DNA of 64,000 bases from Gautieria morchelliformis (Eukaryota; Basidiomycota; Agaricomycetes; Gomphales; Gomphaceae). Location of the stretch: assembly GCA_015179125.1 (NCBI GenBank), contig WHVA01000258.1, forward strand, positions 1 through 64,000. Direction: 5' to 3'. The notes under the pieces are model-generated. The model ran no database searches, was not told the origin of the DNA, and saw only the letters and a list, made by a program, of their open reading frames with translations. This document shows positions 54,902 through 64,000 of the stretch, one piece after another (the first letter of the stretch is position 1; the number at the start of each line of letters is the position of its first letter). The position numbers and the translations under genes were made by a program.

Positions 54902-56024
54902 ATGGTGCGCCCTCAAGCCCTCTTCAGCTCAGCCGTCGACGAGAACAGCGTGAACAACACGTTCGACCAGACTTTGTTGTCTGAGGAGAACGGAGCCTCG
55001 GGCAAGGTTATGCCCGAGGATCGACCCGAGGTTGGCACATTGCCAATTGATGAGACGGGGGCCATCGACATGCGGCAGCCATGGCAGGAAGGGCCGAATG
55101 GCAAAAAGGTGAGTCGTCGAGTAGTATGATTTTTGCTGTTCGCTGACTTGAGTAGTACAAGCGAATGTTATTCTCGTACCACCCAACCGACTTGTCCCTG
55201 TACGGGTACAAGCTCGCCGACGGGGGACCTCGTGAGTGGCAACTCGCGACCAAGGCCGAGGCGAGGTGCGCGCGCTGCGAAGAGCGCGACTATACGTGCC
55301 TTCGGGCCGTTAGTCTCGACTTCGGCCTCGCCGACCAGGGTGCCTGCGTGTGGTGCAGGACCCGTTCCTTGGGCTGTAGCATCGCCCAAGGTCGCCGCAG
55401 CAAGGCAACCCCAGGCAAGGGTCAGGCGGGTACAGCGAGCAAGAAGCGAGCGAGGAGCGAGGAGGCCGAGGATGGGCCGAGGCCGAGGAAGGGGCCAAGG
55501 TTCAGGACGAGGTTGAGGATGACAACGACTCGAGCGACTGGGTCGAGCGTAACCTCGAGATGAGGGTGGAGAAGATGGAAGCGAGGCTGAGCGAGGGGAA
55601 GGGAAAGGGAACAGACGGAGTGAGGCAGAGTGAGGGGAAGGAAACTGATGTGGAGGAAACCGAGGTGGAAGGTCGGAGGGCGAAGAAGGACAAGAAGACG
55701 AAAAGGTCGGAGCGAAGTGCGGAAATGAGGGAGTTGATAGCGGCGGTGAGGGATGTGGGACAGAAGGTTGGCGAGGTTGGGGAGAGGGTGTGCGAGTTGC
55801 TAGGGGAGTTTAGGGCTGCGAATGACAGGATGAACAGGGCGGATGTGGAGTTCATGAGGATAAGGAGGAGGCGGAATTATTTGAAGCGGATGCAGGGGGC
55901 GAGAGACTTGGCGGATTATGGGGGACATGGGGGTCTGGTGGAGCGAAGTAGTAGCAGTAATGAGGAGGAGTCAGGCGAGGGGAGCGAGGAGAGCGAGGGA
56001 GAGGATATGAGGATGGTGGAATAA
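54902..56024 (+). CDS. Opposite-strand Zn2Cys6-type gene of Gypsy-2
   Basis: A gene running against pol between pol and the 3' LTR. Exon 1 begins at the ATG at 54902 (MVRPQALFSSAVDEN) and ends at 55108. A 47-bp intron (GTGAGT...CGCTGACTTGAGTAG, 55109-55155) leads in frame to exon 2, YKRMLFSYHPTDLSLYGYKL. Exon 2 holds CARCEERDYTC and CVWCRTRSLGC, that is C-x2-C-x6-C-x15-C-x2-C-x6-C, the Zn(II)2Cys6 spacing, followed by basic SKKRARSE-like residues. The frame must change by one base around 55460-55500 to join the helical part KVQDEVEDDND...MRVEKMEARL, ending with an acidic tail at 56024. An N-terminal TTG start at 54854 is not needed. It ends 115 bp from pol, tail to tail. Function is unknown; nucleic-acid binding is inferred. 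Confidence 0.7.
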
Positions 56025-56138
56025 CTAGTAATTGGAATAATGGAATTTTCTTGGATTTTATTGATTTTTTGTTTGTTCGATTGCGAGGGATATTGTTATC
56101 TAACTACTGGGGTCATGGGGGTTAACAAAGGAAAATGA

Positions 56139-59125
56139 TCATAGAGCAGTCAAGGGGCCCGGCTTGCCCGGGTAAGATTCGTGGAAATCAGTGACCAGCT
56201 CCGAGGCATGATCGAGCTCGGAAGCGAGGATCCACGAGGTTTCTTCGTCGGTACCTTCGTAACCAGTCCACCTAACAAGGTAGAGTAATTTGCAGCTCTT
56301 GCGTCTATTATCGATCTTCGAGTCGAGGATTTCGGAAACCTCGAACTCAGGTTCGCCGTCGATAACGACTGGGGGCGGAGGCGGCTGAAATCGGTTTGGT
56401 ATGGTGTTGGGCGAGGCTGGTTCGAGCATAGATACGTGGAAGACTGGATGGACTGAATGCATGTGTTCTGGAAGTCGAAGGGTGAAGGAGTGAGTACCCG
56501 CTCGGGAAATAATCTCAAAAGGACCCAAGAACTTCTCGGCGAGCTTCTTGGTAGGCCGAGTGTTCGGAAGTACTGTGCCTTTACAAAGGCGAGGGATCCT
56601 ACTTGGAAATCAGGAGCGGGCTTGCGACGAACATCGGCCGAGGCTTGGTAAGTTTTCTGAGCCTCGAGGATGGCGTGGCGAAGTTCTTGGTGAAGCTCGT
56701 CCAGGTCAACCACGAAGTCTCGGGCTCGTGCCGAGGCGAGGTCGCGCTCGGGGTGAACTGCGAGGTTCGGATGGTAGCCTTTATTGGCAAAGAATGGGGA
56801 GACGCCGGTGGTTGCGCTAGGCGCGTTGTTGTAGGCGAACTCGGCTAGGGGAAGGAGCGAAGCCCAATTGGACTGCTGATAGTTGCAATAGATCCTGAGG
56901 TACTGTTCCAAAGTTTGGTTAGCACGCTCGGTCTGACCGTCACCCTCGGGATGATATCCCGAGGTGAAATGCAACCGCATGTCCAAAGCTTTCCCTAGGG
57001 AACGCCAGAAATGGGAGACAAACTCGGAACCCCTGTCCGAGGTGACGTGCGAGGGGACTCCATGCTTGGAAAAGACATGAAGGACGAAGAGGTGAGCGAG
57101 CTCTTGCGAGGTTATCTTGTCTGTGGTTGGAATGAAGATAACCTGCTTAGTGAAGCGGTCAACAATCACTAGGATGGAGGTGAACTCGGATGAAGGGGGG
57201 AGTTGCTCAATGAAATCCATAGAGATGGAATTCCAAGGTTTCTCGGGAACAGGAAGTTGCTTGAGGAGACCATAGGGTTTGTGACGTTGTGGCTTGCTTC
57301 GCATACAAGTGGTACACGTCTTGCAATAATCCTTGACAAAGGATCTAATCCCCGGCCAAGTATAGTCTCGTCGGATCAGCTCCAAGGTCTTGTTGACCCC
57401 GAAGTGTCCCGAGAGAATGTGATCGTGCTTGTATTGCAGGATGCGAAGTCGAAGGTCTTGGGCCGCTGGAACATAGGTTCGGTTGTCAAGCTTGAGGAAA
57501 CCCTCGGGGTCTGTGGTCCACCTCGGGTCATTAACCAAGCCGAGGTGCGACTTGGCTATGGGGTCCGAGGGGAGGTTTGCTAGTATGTCAGCTCGGATCT
57601 GCTCGGTATCAAGCAGTGAAGCGGCTCGGAGTACGATGGGAGCGAGGTTAGTAGCTCTAAGGGACGATGCCAGCTGGTGCTGAGTAAACACTGGCCGTAG
57701 GTTCTGCGGGTTTATGGTGGCATAGTCGCTATTCCCCTCTTTAAGGTAGACGTCCCATCGTCTAGTGAGAGAGTCAGGCTTCGTTCCGAGGCGACCAGGT
57801 CGGAAGCGTATGGCGAGGTTGAACTGGGAAAGGTATTCCGACCACCGAGCTTGTCGACGGGTCAAGAGCTTCGTAGTTGAAAAGTATTCGAGGTTCTTGT
57901 GATCGGTGATAACGTCGACTGGTTCGCCTGAGCCCTCTAGGTAGTGTCGCCAGCGTTGAAAGGCTTCAAAAATGGCGAGGAGCTCCTTGTCGTGAACATC
58001 GTAGTTGAGCTCGGTAGAGGTGAATGTGCGGGAGTGGAAAGCGACGGGATGAAGTTCGCCTTCCGAGGTTCGTAGTGATAAGATTGCCGCTAAGGCATAA
58101 TCTGATGCATCAGTCTCTACGATCAGTGGAAGGTCAGGAATCCAGTGAGTAAGGATAGGGGCGGTAGTGAACGCCCTCTTCAACAGGTTGAAAGCCCGTC
58201 GACAATCCTCGGAAAAATTCCAAGGGGTACCCTTGCGGGTAAGTCGGGTGAGAGGAATGGTGATGTCGGAGTAGTTGTGAATGAAACGTCGGTAGAAGTT
58301 GGCGAAGCCGAGGAAGGATTGGATGTCGCGAACTTTGCGAGGTTCAGGCCAGTCTTGAATGACCTTTACCTTGTCATCCGCCATAGTGAGGCCCTCGGGA
58401 GAGAGTATGTAGCCGAGGAATTCAACCGAGTCGCGATGGAACTCGCATTTGTCTTCTTTGGCGAAGAGGTTGTTGAGTCGTAGTCGTCGCAAGACTTCCT
58501 TGACATGTTCAACATGTTTGGAGGGGTCACTGGAGTAGATTAGAATGTCATCCAAGTATACCACCACACAAACGTCCAAAAGGTCGGCGAACACCTCGTT
58601 CATGAATCTCTGGAAGGCAGCAGGGCCATTAGTGAGACCAAATGGCATAACCAACCATTCAAAAGACCCATAGCGAGTCCTGAAGGCGGTTTTCCATTCG
58701 TCACCCTCGGCCACCCGTACGAGGTGGTAAGCGTGACGAAGGTCAATTTTCGTATAGATGCGAGCATTCTTTGGAGCATCAAGTAAGTCAGCAATCAATG
58801 GCAATGGATACCGATCTTTTTTTGAGATTTTGTTCAAACCTCGGAAGTCGACACACAACCGAAGTGAGCCATCTTTTTTGCGAACGAACAATACCGGTGC
58901 ACCATGAGGCGAGCGTGAAGGTCGGATGAAACCGATGTTTAAATGCTCGTCGATGAACTCGCGAAGTGCTTTGAGTTCGGAAGCTGAGAGAGAGTAGATG
59001 GGACCGATTGGTGGCGAGGTCCCTTCTTCGAGGTTGATTTTGATATCGTGAGGTCGGTGGGGAGCTAGAGTGTCAGCGCGTGCTTTGCTGAACACATCTG
59101 CAAATTCGTGATATACTTCGGAACA
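56139..59125 (-). pseudogene. Gypsy-2 pol: RT, RNase H, integrase, chromodomain
   Basis: The pol frame is continuous from [16 protein letters not shown] to near 56570. RT has [24 protein letters not shown] and [11 protein letters not shown] (YLDD, compared with YIDD in Gypsy-1). RNase H has [14 protein letters not shown] and [15 protein letters not shown]. Integrase has [39 protein letters not shown] and [11 protein letters not shown]. One base appears missing near 56565 ([10 protein letters not shown] instead of FRTTRPTKKL-type). The correct continuation, [20 protein letters not shown] and the chromodomain [18 protein letters not shown], is in another frame to the stop at 56139. With the 59125 lesion, two single-base losses inactivate this copy unless they are assembly errors. 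Confidence 0.9.
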
Positions 59126-59850
59126 TGTTTCTTAACGTTCTCAGGAAGCTCGGAAGAGCTTCCTCCCGATGTTGCCCCTCTGGCGAGGAGCTCAGGCGAA
59201 GCCAAATTGAGCTGAAACACTTCGGACCCTTCCAATCTAGATGCGCGCATGAAAGCGGGTGCATTGATTAGGGAAACGAGGGGTGCTTGCAACTTCGGAA
59301 GCGAGGTCGGAGGCGGGGGCGAAGATGCCGTAGGCGAGGTCGAAGTCGTAGCCGAAGCTGAGCGGGCTGACGTCGCCGGGGTCGCTGGAGTCGTTGTTAG
59401 GTCGATGGTCTTGAAAATAATACTGCCCAATACCCAGTCAATCGACGGATTGTAGCGGGTGAGCCAGTTGTGGCCAAGTACCATCGAGCAACTTGAGTCG
59501 AGCGAGGTTACGTAGAAGGTAACCCATTGTTGTTCGCCGGTCGGAAAGCAAATGCAGAGGTCTAGAGCTTGGGTAATGGTAGTGTTAGTACTACCGTCAA
59601 ATAGTTTCAAGGGTATAGGAGAGACAGGATAAGCAGGCATGGAGTACTTCTGGACAAATCTGGATTCAATAAAACAGTCTGAGGACCCGCAGTCAACTAA
59701 TGCAACAAAAGCGACGTTGGGCAGCGAAGGCGAGGTTAGATCTACATTAAGGGAATCTTTGGACAATGAATGAGAAGCGGCGCTGAGTCTGAGCACACGG
59801 GTGAGGTTACCGCAATCCTCGGATCGTGTGGTTCCGAGGTTGCTACCTAT
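59065..59850 (-). CDS. Gypsy-2 protease segment, in -1 frame to gag
   Basis: Aspartic protease region. In the frame one base back from gag it reads ATA-GGT-AGC right after the AAAAAA run, with no stop in between, then [12 protein letters not shown] and [18 protein letters not shown] (active site about 59700; family normally DSG or DTG, here DCG), followed by [18 protein letters not shown] translation start within this segment is unlikely; an ATG-free start at 59796 is only a GTG. The frame shifts again near 59125 (a base appears lost between HVP and [10 protein letters not shown]), after which this frame ends at 59065. Confidence 0.8.
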   Translation of the reverse strand: MGSNLGTTRSEDCGNLTRVLRLSAASHSLSKDSLNVDLTSPSLPNVAFVALVDCGSSDCFIESRFVQKYSMPAYPVSPIPLKLFDGSTNTTITQALDLCICFPTGEQQWVTFYVTSLDSSCSMVLGHNWLTRYNPSIDWVLGSIIFKTIDLTTTPATPATSARSASATTSTSPTASSPPPPTSLPKLQAPLVSLINAPAFMRASRLEGSEVFQLNLASPELLARGATSGGSSSELPENVKKHVPKYITNLQMCSAKHALTL

Positions 59851-61079
59851 TTTTTCACCTCCGTAATGGAGGCCGAAGTCCCCTCGTTAGGGGTCTTCGT
59901 TGCCCGACCTTTAGAACCGCTACTATTGGTAGACTTGTTCTTCGGGCAGTCCTTGACGACGTGACCTTTGGTGCCGCAAAGCAGACAAAGTCCTTGGTCG
60001 ACCCGACGTTGGCGCTCCTCGGGAAGCAGTTTGCCATCCTTCCCGAGTTTGCTCGAAATGTCGGGCTGGCTCTTGTTGTTCGAAGAGTTGTTGTTGTTGG
60101 AACCCTTGCCGCTGTTGTTAGTCTTGTTGCGGTTCTTATTGTTATTGGAACCACTGGAAGGCTGGTGGTTGTTAGTGGCATTGCTACTGGACTGATTAGG
60201 GGTGCGTGCAGGCTGGGAGCTACGACCATTGATCATGGCGTCGTATTCCTTTCGCTCCCAGTAACGGCTATCGCATTCCAGCGCGAAGTTCCTAAGCTCG
60301 GCGAGGCTGCGGAATCGAGGGAAGTGAAGTAAGTCGTCCTTGATCCGTTTGGCCAAGCCCTTGTAGGCAAAGTGTCGGAGGGCCGCGTCGTTCCACTGAG
60401 TCCGAGTCGAAGCTCGGGCGAAATCGATAAAGAATCGCGCGGCCTTGTGGTGCTCTTTCATAACGATCTTCTCGAGGTCAATCTCGGCTTGGGCCGCGTT
60501 GTCGTATGGGCCGAAGTTAAGCTCGAGCTCGGCCTTGAAGCTGTCCCAGTCCTCGAGCCAATCTGGCTCGGGTTGGACTTCGCCGAGGATCGCCGGCTCG
60601 AAATATTGCAGAGCCGAGCCGGACAGGTAAGAAATAGCATACTGCACCTTTGAGGCCCCAGTCTTGAACGCGGTGGGGCGATCTCTGAAGTTGAGTACAC
60701 ATTGAAGGAAGAAAGTGCGAAGCTTGGCTTGGTCAGTACCGTCATAACTATCCGGTTCCTTGACCTTGGCTCGTGCTTCGGATTCGCGAGGTTTCGCGAG
60801 TTTGATGAACACTCGACGCATAAGCTCGTTGTCCTCGAGGTCACCGAGGTCCTCGGGCGGAAGGTTGGGGAGGTCCCGATCGTTGTCAGAACTTCTAGAG
60901 CCATCACCTGGATCACCTGAAGGGTCACCGAGGTTAGCCCTACCTTTGCCTTTGTTACTAGGCTCGGCGGGGTCTGCGAGGGGTATCCCCGGGGACGGGG
61001 GTGAGTCATCGGGGGCTTCCGAGAAACGTCGCTGTTCTGAGATACCCCGAAGGGTGCGAGAACGAGTTATCATGGACAT
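59847..61079 (-). CDS. Gypsy-2 gag (capsid/nucleocapsid)
   Basis: Structural polyprotein that packages element RNA; 410 residues, intact. It starts MSMITRSRTLRGISEQ at 61079. A disordered Pro/Ser/Asp head is followed by the capsid core (FFLQCVLNFRDRP, AISYLSGSALQYFEP, DWLEDWDSFKAELELNFGPY) and the helical C-terminal part (FIDFARASTRTQWNDAALRH, YKGLAKRIKDDL). A long Asn/Ser stretch and the zinc knuckle CLLCGTKGHVVKDC (C-x2-C-x4-H-x4-C, about residues 370-385) complete it. The reading frame ends GTG-AAA-AAA-TAG, and the protease frame continues in the -1 frame from this point. Confidence 0.92.
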   Translation of the reverse strand: MSMITRSRTLRGISEQRRFSEAPDDSPPSPGIPLADPAEPSNKGKGRANLGDPSGDPGDGSRSSDNDRDLPNLPPEDLGDLEDNELMRRVFIKLAKPRESEARAKVKEPDSYDGTDQAKLRTFFLQCVLNFRDRPTAFKTGASKVQYAISYLSGSALQYFEPAILGEVQPEPDWLEDWDSFKAELELNFGPYDNAAQAEIDLEKIVMKEHHKAARFFIDFARASTRTQWNDAALRHFAYKGLAKRIKDDLLHFPRFRSLAELRNFALECDSRYWERKEYDAMINGRSSQPARTPNQSSSNATNNHQPSSGSNNNKNRNKTNNSGKGSNNNNSSNNKSQPDISSKLGKDGKLLPEERQRRVDQGLCLLCGTKGHVVKDCPKNKSTNSSGSKGRATKTPNEGTSASITEVKK

Positions 61080-61122
61080 CGTGAAAAAAGGGATACGTAG
61101 GGTGTAAGCAGTCTGAAAATAC

Positions 61123-61683
61123 TGTTACGATACGATCCGTCGTAAGGTTGACCGAGGTCGGGGACGAAACCCGAGTCAAGGTCCGAGGTTACAGGGCGAG
61201 GTTTGGATGGGGAAGTCGGAGAGGGACTTGGCTTCAGCTTATGTCTGCGCCGACCCTACGCACGAGTCCCAACTTCGGAGGTAAACGAATAAGAGGCGAG
61301 GTTCTAGCTTAAGAGGCGAGGCGTAGAAACTAGCTAGGGATCGAAGGGACACGATAGTTGATTTTCAGACTGAGGAGTAGGAATGCATACAAGGGGGTTA
61401 TATACGGACGAGGTGCAAGTCAGGGGCGAACAGATTAGTGGAGGTCAGGGCGAGGTCAGGAGACCGAGGTCAGGGCGAGGTAATATACAAATGATGCGTG
61501 ATGGAGCGGAATCAGTAACTAAGGGGGATACGGGCATGGGATCAAGGTCGGATATGAGTTCAAGCTCGGGCTCGGGCTCGGGCGCGGATAAGTATCATAT
61601 GTACTCGGGCACGGATATCACAAGGCTCGGGCTCGGAAGAAGGTTCTACCGGTAAGTAGCCGGCCAAAGGCCGGGTCCTTACA
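61123..61683 (-). repeat. Gypsy-2 5' LTR (561 bp)
   Basis: Same length and ends as the 3' LTR. Small differences include one G more in an AAGGGGGATACG run and one base fewer in the CTTATG-CTGCGCC word. Promoter for the minus-strand element. About 43 bp separate it from the gag ATG. Confidence 0.92.
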
Positions 61684-62679
61684 AACAGTGAGCATACGAC
61701 GCACGAGGTCTAACTTTACGCAACAACGCCAGTAAACATTTTTTAAGGACGCATTGCAGACACGTGAGACGATGATCATTATCGAATATCATCCACAATG
61801 GATTCACATCGCAGCAACAATTGACGTTTGAATTTTTTAACAACTTAGAATTATTAAATATGTGTAAGCGGTTCCCATAATTGAATCCATACATGAAAAT
61901 TCGTTAGATGGTAAGTCAAGCACATGGGTCATAGCTTACGTGCGGTAGAGAAGACATCGTCAGTGAAGAGAAAGGACTCGTTCCAACGAGTTGCGAGTGA
62001 GAGCGCAGGGAGGGCAGGGAATCGCGGCAAACATCGGAGAGGCGGATGAGCATAGTTATATATAATGCACCCAATCATTAACGTCAGTCAGGAACGAGCC
62101 CCCCCCCGCCCGCCCCCCCACCACTAACGTCTGTCAGTGCAAAGTGACATAATGGCATGCGTACTTACTGCAGAAAGTTAATGCACAGCCATAGGACACT
62201 TGCAAGGAAATCGGGCAGGTTTTTCTGTGGTGGAGAACGGGGTGTATCTGATTCATAAAAACAAAGTTACAATCTGGATTGGAATTCAAGGCAAGACTGA
62301 CAGTCAGGAAGTGTGATTTGACAAGGAGCATTGACAAAGGAACCCATGCACACGATCATAGACAAAAACCCAATCGGATTCGCCACGGTCAATATCCATT
62401 ACATCCATAGAAACGTATAAAGTGGACTTCTTCTAAGGGCTCATGATAAAGCTACATAAGTCAAGGGCGACCTCAAGGCCAGGAACGTTCAGAGGATAAC
62501 CACGTTGAAGGATGGAGAGGAGGGATGAGATTGATCGCTTGCGAGGAAAGGGGGCCGTGGTTAAAGCTAGTACAGGATGTAATATACAACGTGATCGACA
62601 AAGAAGACACCGGCTGAGAAGAAGACAGAAAGGACAAGTTAAGACACCATTAAGCTTTTGCAAGAACAAAAAGGACTCT
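61684..62679. other. No gene recognised
   Basis: AT-rich sequence with a C-run block at about 62099-62120 flanked by a near-repeat of TAACGTCAGTCAG / TAACGTCTGTCAG. No domain is recognised in any frame. Confidence 0.4.
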
Positions 62680-63318
62680 TCAAGGTGTAAGGACGGCACT
62701 TCGCTTACCACTTCTTGTGGTGAGATTGCAAGGGTCAACCTGGGAGCACCCTTCGGGAGACGAAAGGCCACTGTGAGAATGGTCACGCAAAGTAGGTGAA
62801 GAGGAACAGCGGCCCTTGGAAGAGCGCGCATGGTCTGGGGCATGATCGTCTTCCATTTCAGCAAGGGGGGCAGTAAATTTCCTGGGGTGTTGACGCAGTC
62901 GCCCCTCTGGGATGACTGCCGAGATTCTGCCACGACTGGACAACCATTGCGCCAAAGTGGCCAATCCTGCATTCATCGCGACTTTGTCCACAACCACACT
63001 AAAATTACCTTCACCATTCACTTCCTTCAAGGCGCCATAGATGTAAATTGCTGTGTTAACATTGGGGGTAGGGGTGCAACTCCAATGAACGGAGTTGCCA
63101 TCATACAATGCCCTCCTCGTAGTCATCACTAGAAGGATCTCCCGATAAGGGGTTAGTGATACAGCGTCCATCAAGATTCTGCTCGACGATGCCACGTACA
63201 CGTGTCCGTGTCCCACCACATGGGCAATCATGTTGTCACAGAGGAGCTTCTCGCCCGGAGGGGTATACAAGTGTATTTCCATAGGAAGTAAAGTGGCCAC
63301 CAAGGTCTCCAACACCAT
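62680..63318 (-). CDS. Hypothetical protein, 212 residues
   Basis: Open minus-strand frame from 63318 to 62680. The N-terminal 110 residues look like an ordered beta-rich domain (MEIHLYTPPGEKLLCDNMIA, HVVGHGHVYVASS, AIYIYGALKEVNGEGNFSVV), loosely reminiscent of OB-fold-like repeat proteins of basidiomycete transposons. The remaining part is Ser/Arg/His-rich and low complexity. I cannot name a family. It may be an exon of a transposon gene, and introns were not resolved. Confidence 0.35.
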   Translation of the reverse strand: MVLETLVATLLPMEIHLYTPPGEKLLCDNMIAHVVGHGHVYVASSSRILMDAVSLTPYREILLVMTTRRALYDGNSVHWSCTPTPNVNTAIYIYGALKEVNGEGNFSVVVDKVAMNAGLATLAQWLSSRGRISAVIPEGRLRQHPRKFTAPLAEMEDDHAPDHARSSKGRCSSSPTLRDHSHSGLSSPEGCSQVDPCNLTTRSGKRSAVLTP

Positions 63319-63756
63319 ATCATAAAAGGATTAATACATGGGCGGCGTCATTTGATGATGTCCTCCGCAAAGACAAAGGTTGGCCATCAAGGTAACGGCA
63401 GACATTGTGAACAAGTAAAGACGAAGGGAAGATGCGGCATCCCTATTTTTTCGAGAACAAACCCCAAGAAAGGACACGTACTAGTAAGACAGGGGCATGA
63501 GGGATCCTAAACAAAATCCACATAACTGGGAAAGCACTAGGGGCTTTCAGTCCCAAGCTAAGAAGCAGCTTGTTCGACCAGCCGGGGTCACTGGTCGAAG
63601 AAGCTGCTTGTGGAAGTAGAGGGGTAGTTCAAGCGTTCCATGTGGATGGTACAAGCTGCTTACCAATCGCCCTCTGCCGGCTTTGCCACAAGTGTACCTG
63701 TCACGCAGATAAATTTGGACAGTACAGATCAAAGTGCGACAAATAATGTGCACACA
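63319..63756. other. Intergenic with a 19-bp hairpin
   Basis: AAGCAGCTTGTTCGACCAG at 63563-63581 faces CTGGTCGAAGAAGCTGCTT at 63591-63609 (one mismatch, 9-nt loop). No gene is associated. Confidence 0.55.
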
Positions 63757-63788
63757 TCAATATAGCATAATATGCAAAAGAAATTGTC

Positions 63789-63991
63789 TTACCTCCTTTT
63801 GATCCTTCTTCCCAAACAGAACCTTGAAGTTTTCTGGCTTCGACAGTTTGGTGCAGTTCCCATATCTTCGCATTCTTGTTTGCGCTCCATGGCAAGCTTG
63901 TAGGGATACCATTCGCTTCGTCGTTCTTCCTTTTTTTAGCAGCACCTTCATGTGGGGTGCCCGGGTTGGCATGCTTCCGTGGCATCTTCAT
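63789..63991 (-). pseudogene. N-terminal exon of a transposon-linked basidiomycete protein (edge of window)
   Basis: From the ATG at 63991 the frame reads MKMPRKHANPGTPHEGAAKK and KNAKIWELHQTVEA. In the next frame PENFKVLFGKKDQKE follows, directly before a splice donor GTAAGA at about 63788. I recall repetitive basidiomycete genes with a basic head, a KIWxLxxxVE stretch and a VLFGKKD-like motif. The small frame change suggests a damaged copy. Downstream exons were not found within 800 bp. Confidence 0.4.
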
Positions 63992-64000
63992 TCGAATTTC

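Larger units (their letters stand above)
54169..61683 (-). mobile_element. Gypsy-2 chromovirus, both LTRs present (7.5 kb)
   Basis: A complete-length chromodomain Gypsy/Ty3 element on the minus strand: 5' LTR 61683-61123, gag 61079-59847, protease and pol 59796-56139, opposite-strand gene 54902-56024, polypurine tract (AAGGGGGGAATAC) at about 54742-54730, 3' LTR 54729-54169. The two 561-bp LTRs differ at roughly a dozen positions by eye (about 98 percent identical), so the insertion is fairly young. CAAAC occurs at 54164-54168 and again at 61682-61686 overlapping the LTR end, so a clean target duplication is not proven. Confidence 0.93.

Noticed and set aside
54164..61688. CAAAC as a proven target duplication of Gypsy-2
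   Set aside because: The right-hand copy overlaps the last CA of the LTR, so the two copies cannot both be flanking sequence without a small deletion.

Overview
The window looks like a transposon-rich stretch of a mushroom-forming basidiomycete (Agaricomycetes) genome. Introns are short (about 42-83 bp, mostly near 50) with CTAAC/CTGAC-like branch sites. There is a C2-NACHT-WD40 (NWD) gene, chromodomain Gypsy elements, a fungal-type Helitron and host families typical of basidiomycetes. No tRNA, rRNA or CRISPR locus was recognised.

Layout. 1-2.9 kb: broken Copia element on the minus strand, running off the left edge. 3.3-6.7 kb: decayed autonomous Helitron with a textbook 3' end. 6.7-10.9 kb: two further Helitron 3' ends, a large minisatellite, and a solo LTR with a 5-bp target duplication nested in an older LTR. 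11.5-14.9 kb: complete but inactivated TIR transposon with TA target duplication and a DDE transposase. 14.9-27.5 kb: transposon graveyard (DUF2235 hydrolase fragment, LTR and Copia pieces, inverted repeats) with little coding.

27.6-40.0 kb is a compact gene island in which I recognised no transposon. It holds a membrane protein gene divergent from a UstYa-like oxidase, a 7TM gene, a tiny secreted-peptide gene, a 14-TM-type MFS exporter, a second 7TM gene in opposite orientation, and a cytochrome P450. Exon chains for the P450 (11 exons), MFS (10), both 7TM genes (5 each) and the peptide (2) were worked out by hand and stay in frame. UstYa, P450 and MFS together suggest a small tailoring/export cluster for a secondary metabolite, but no core synthase is visible.

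40-48 kb: tandem LTR-like units, a SANT-like fragment, a Gypsy LTR fragment and an NWD-type NLR pseudogene with six nearly identical WD40 repeats. 48-61.7 kb: two chromodomain Gypsy elements, Gypsy-1 (plus strand, 5' truncated) and Gypsy-2 (minus strand, both 561-bp LTRs present). Each carries, between pol and its 3' LTR, an extra gene on the opposite strand with a fungal Zn2Cys6-type cysteine pattern; this is the most striking observation in the window. 61.7-64 kb: sparse, with one hypothetical ORF and a transposon-linked exon fragment at the right edge.
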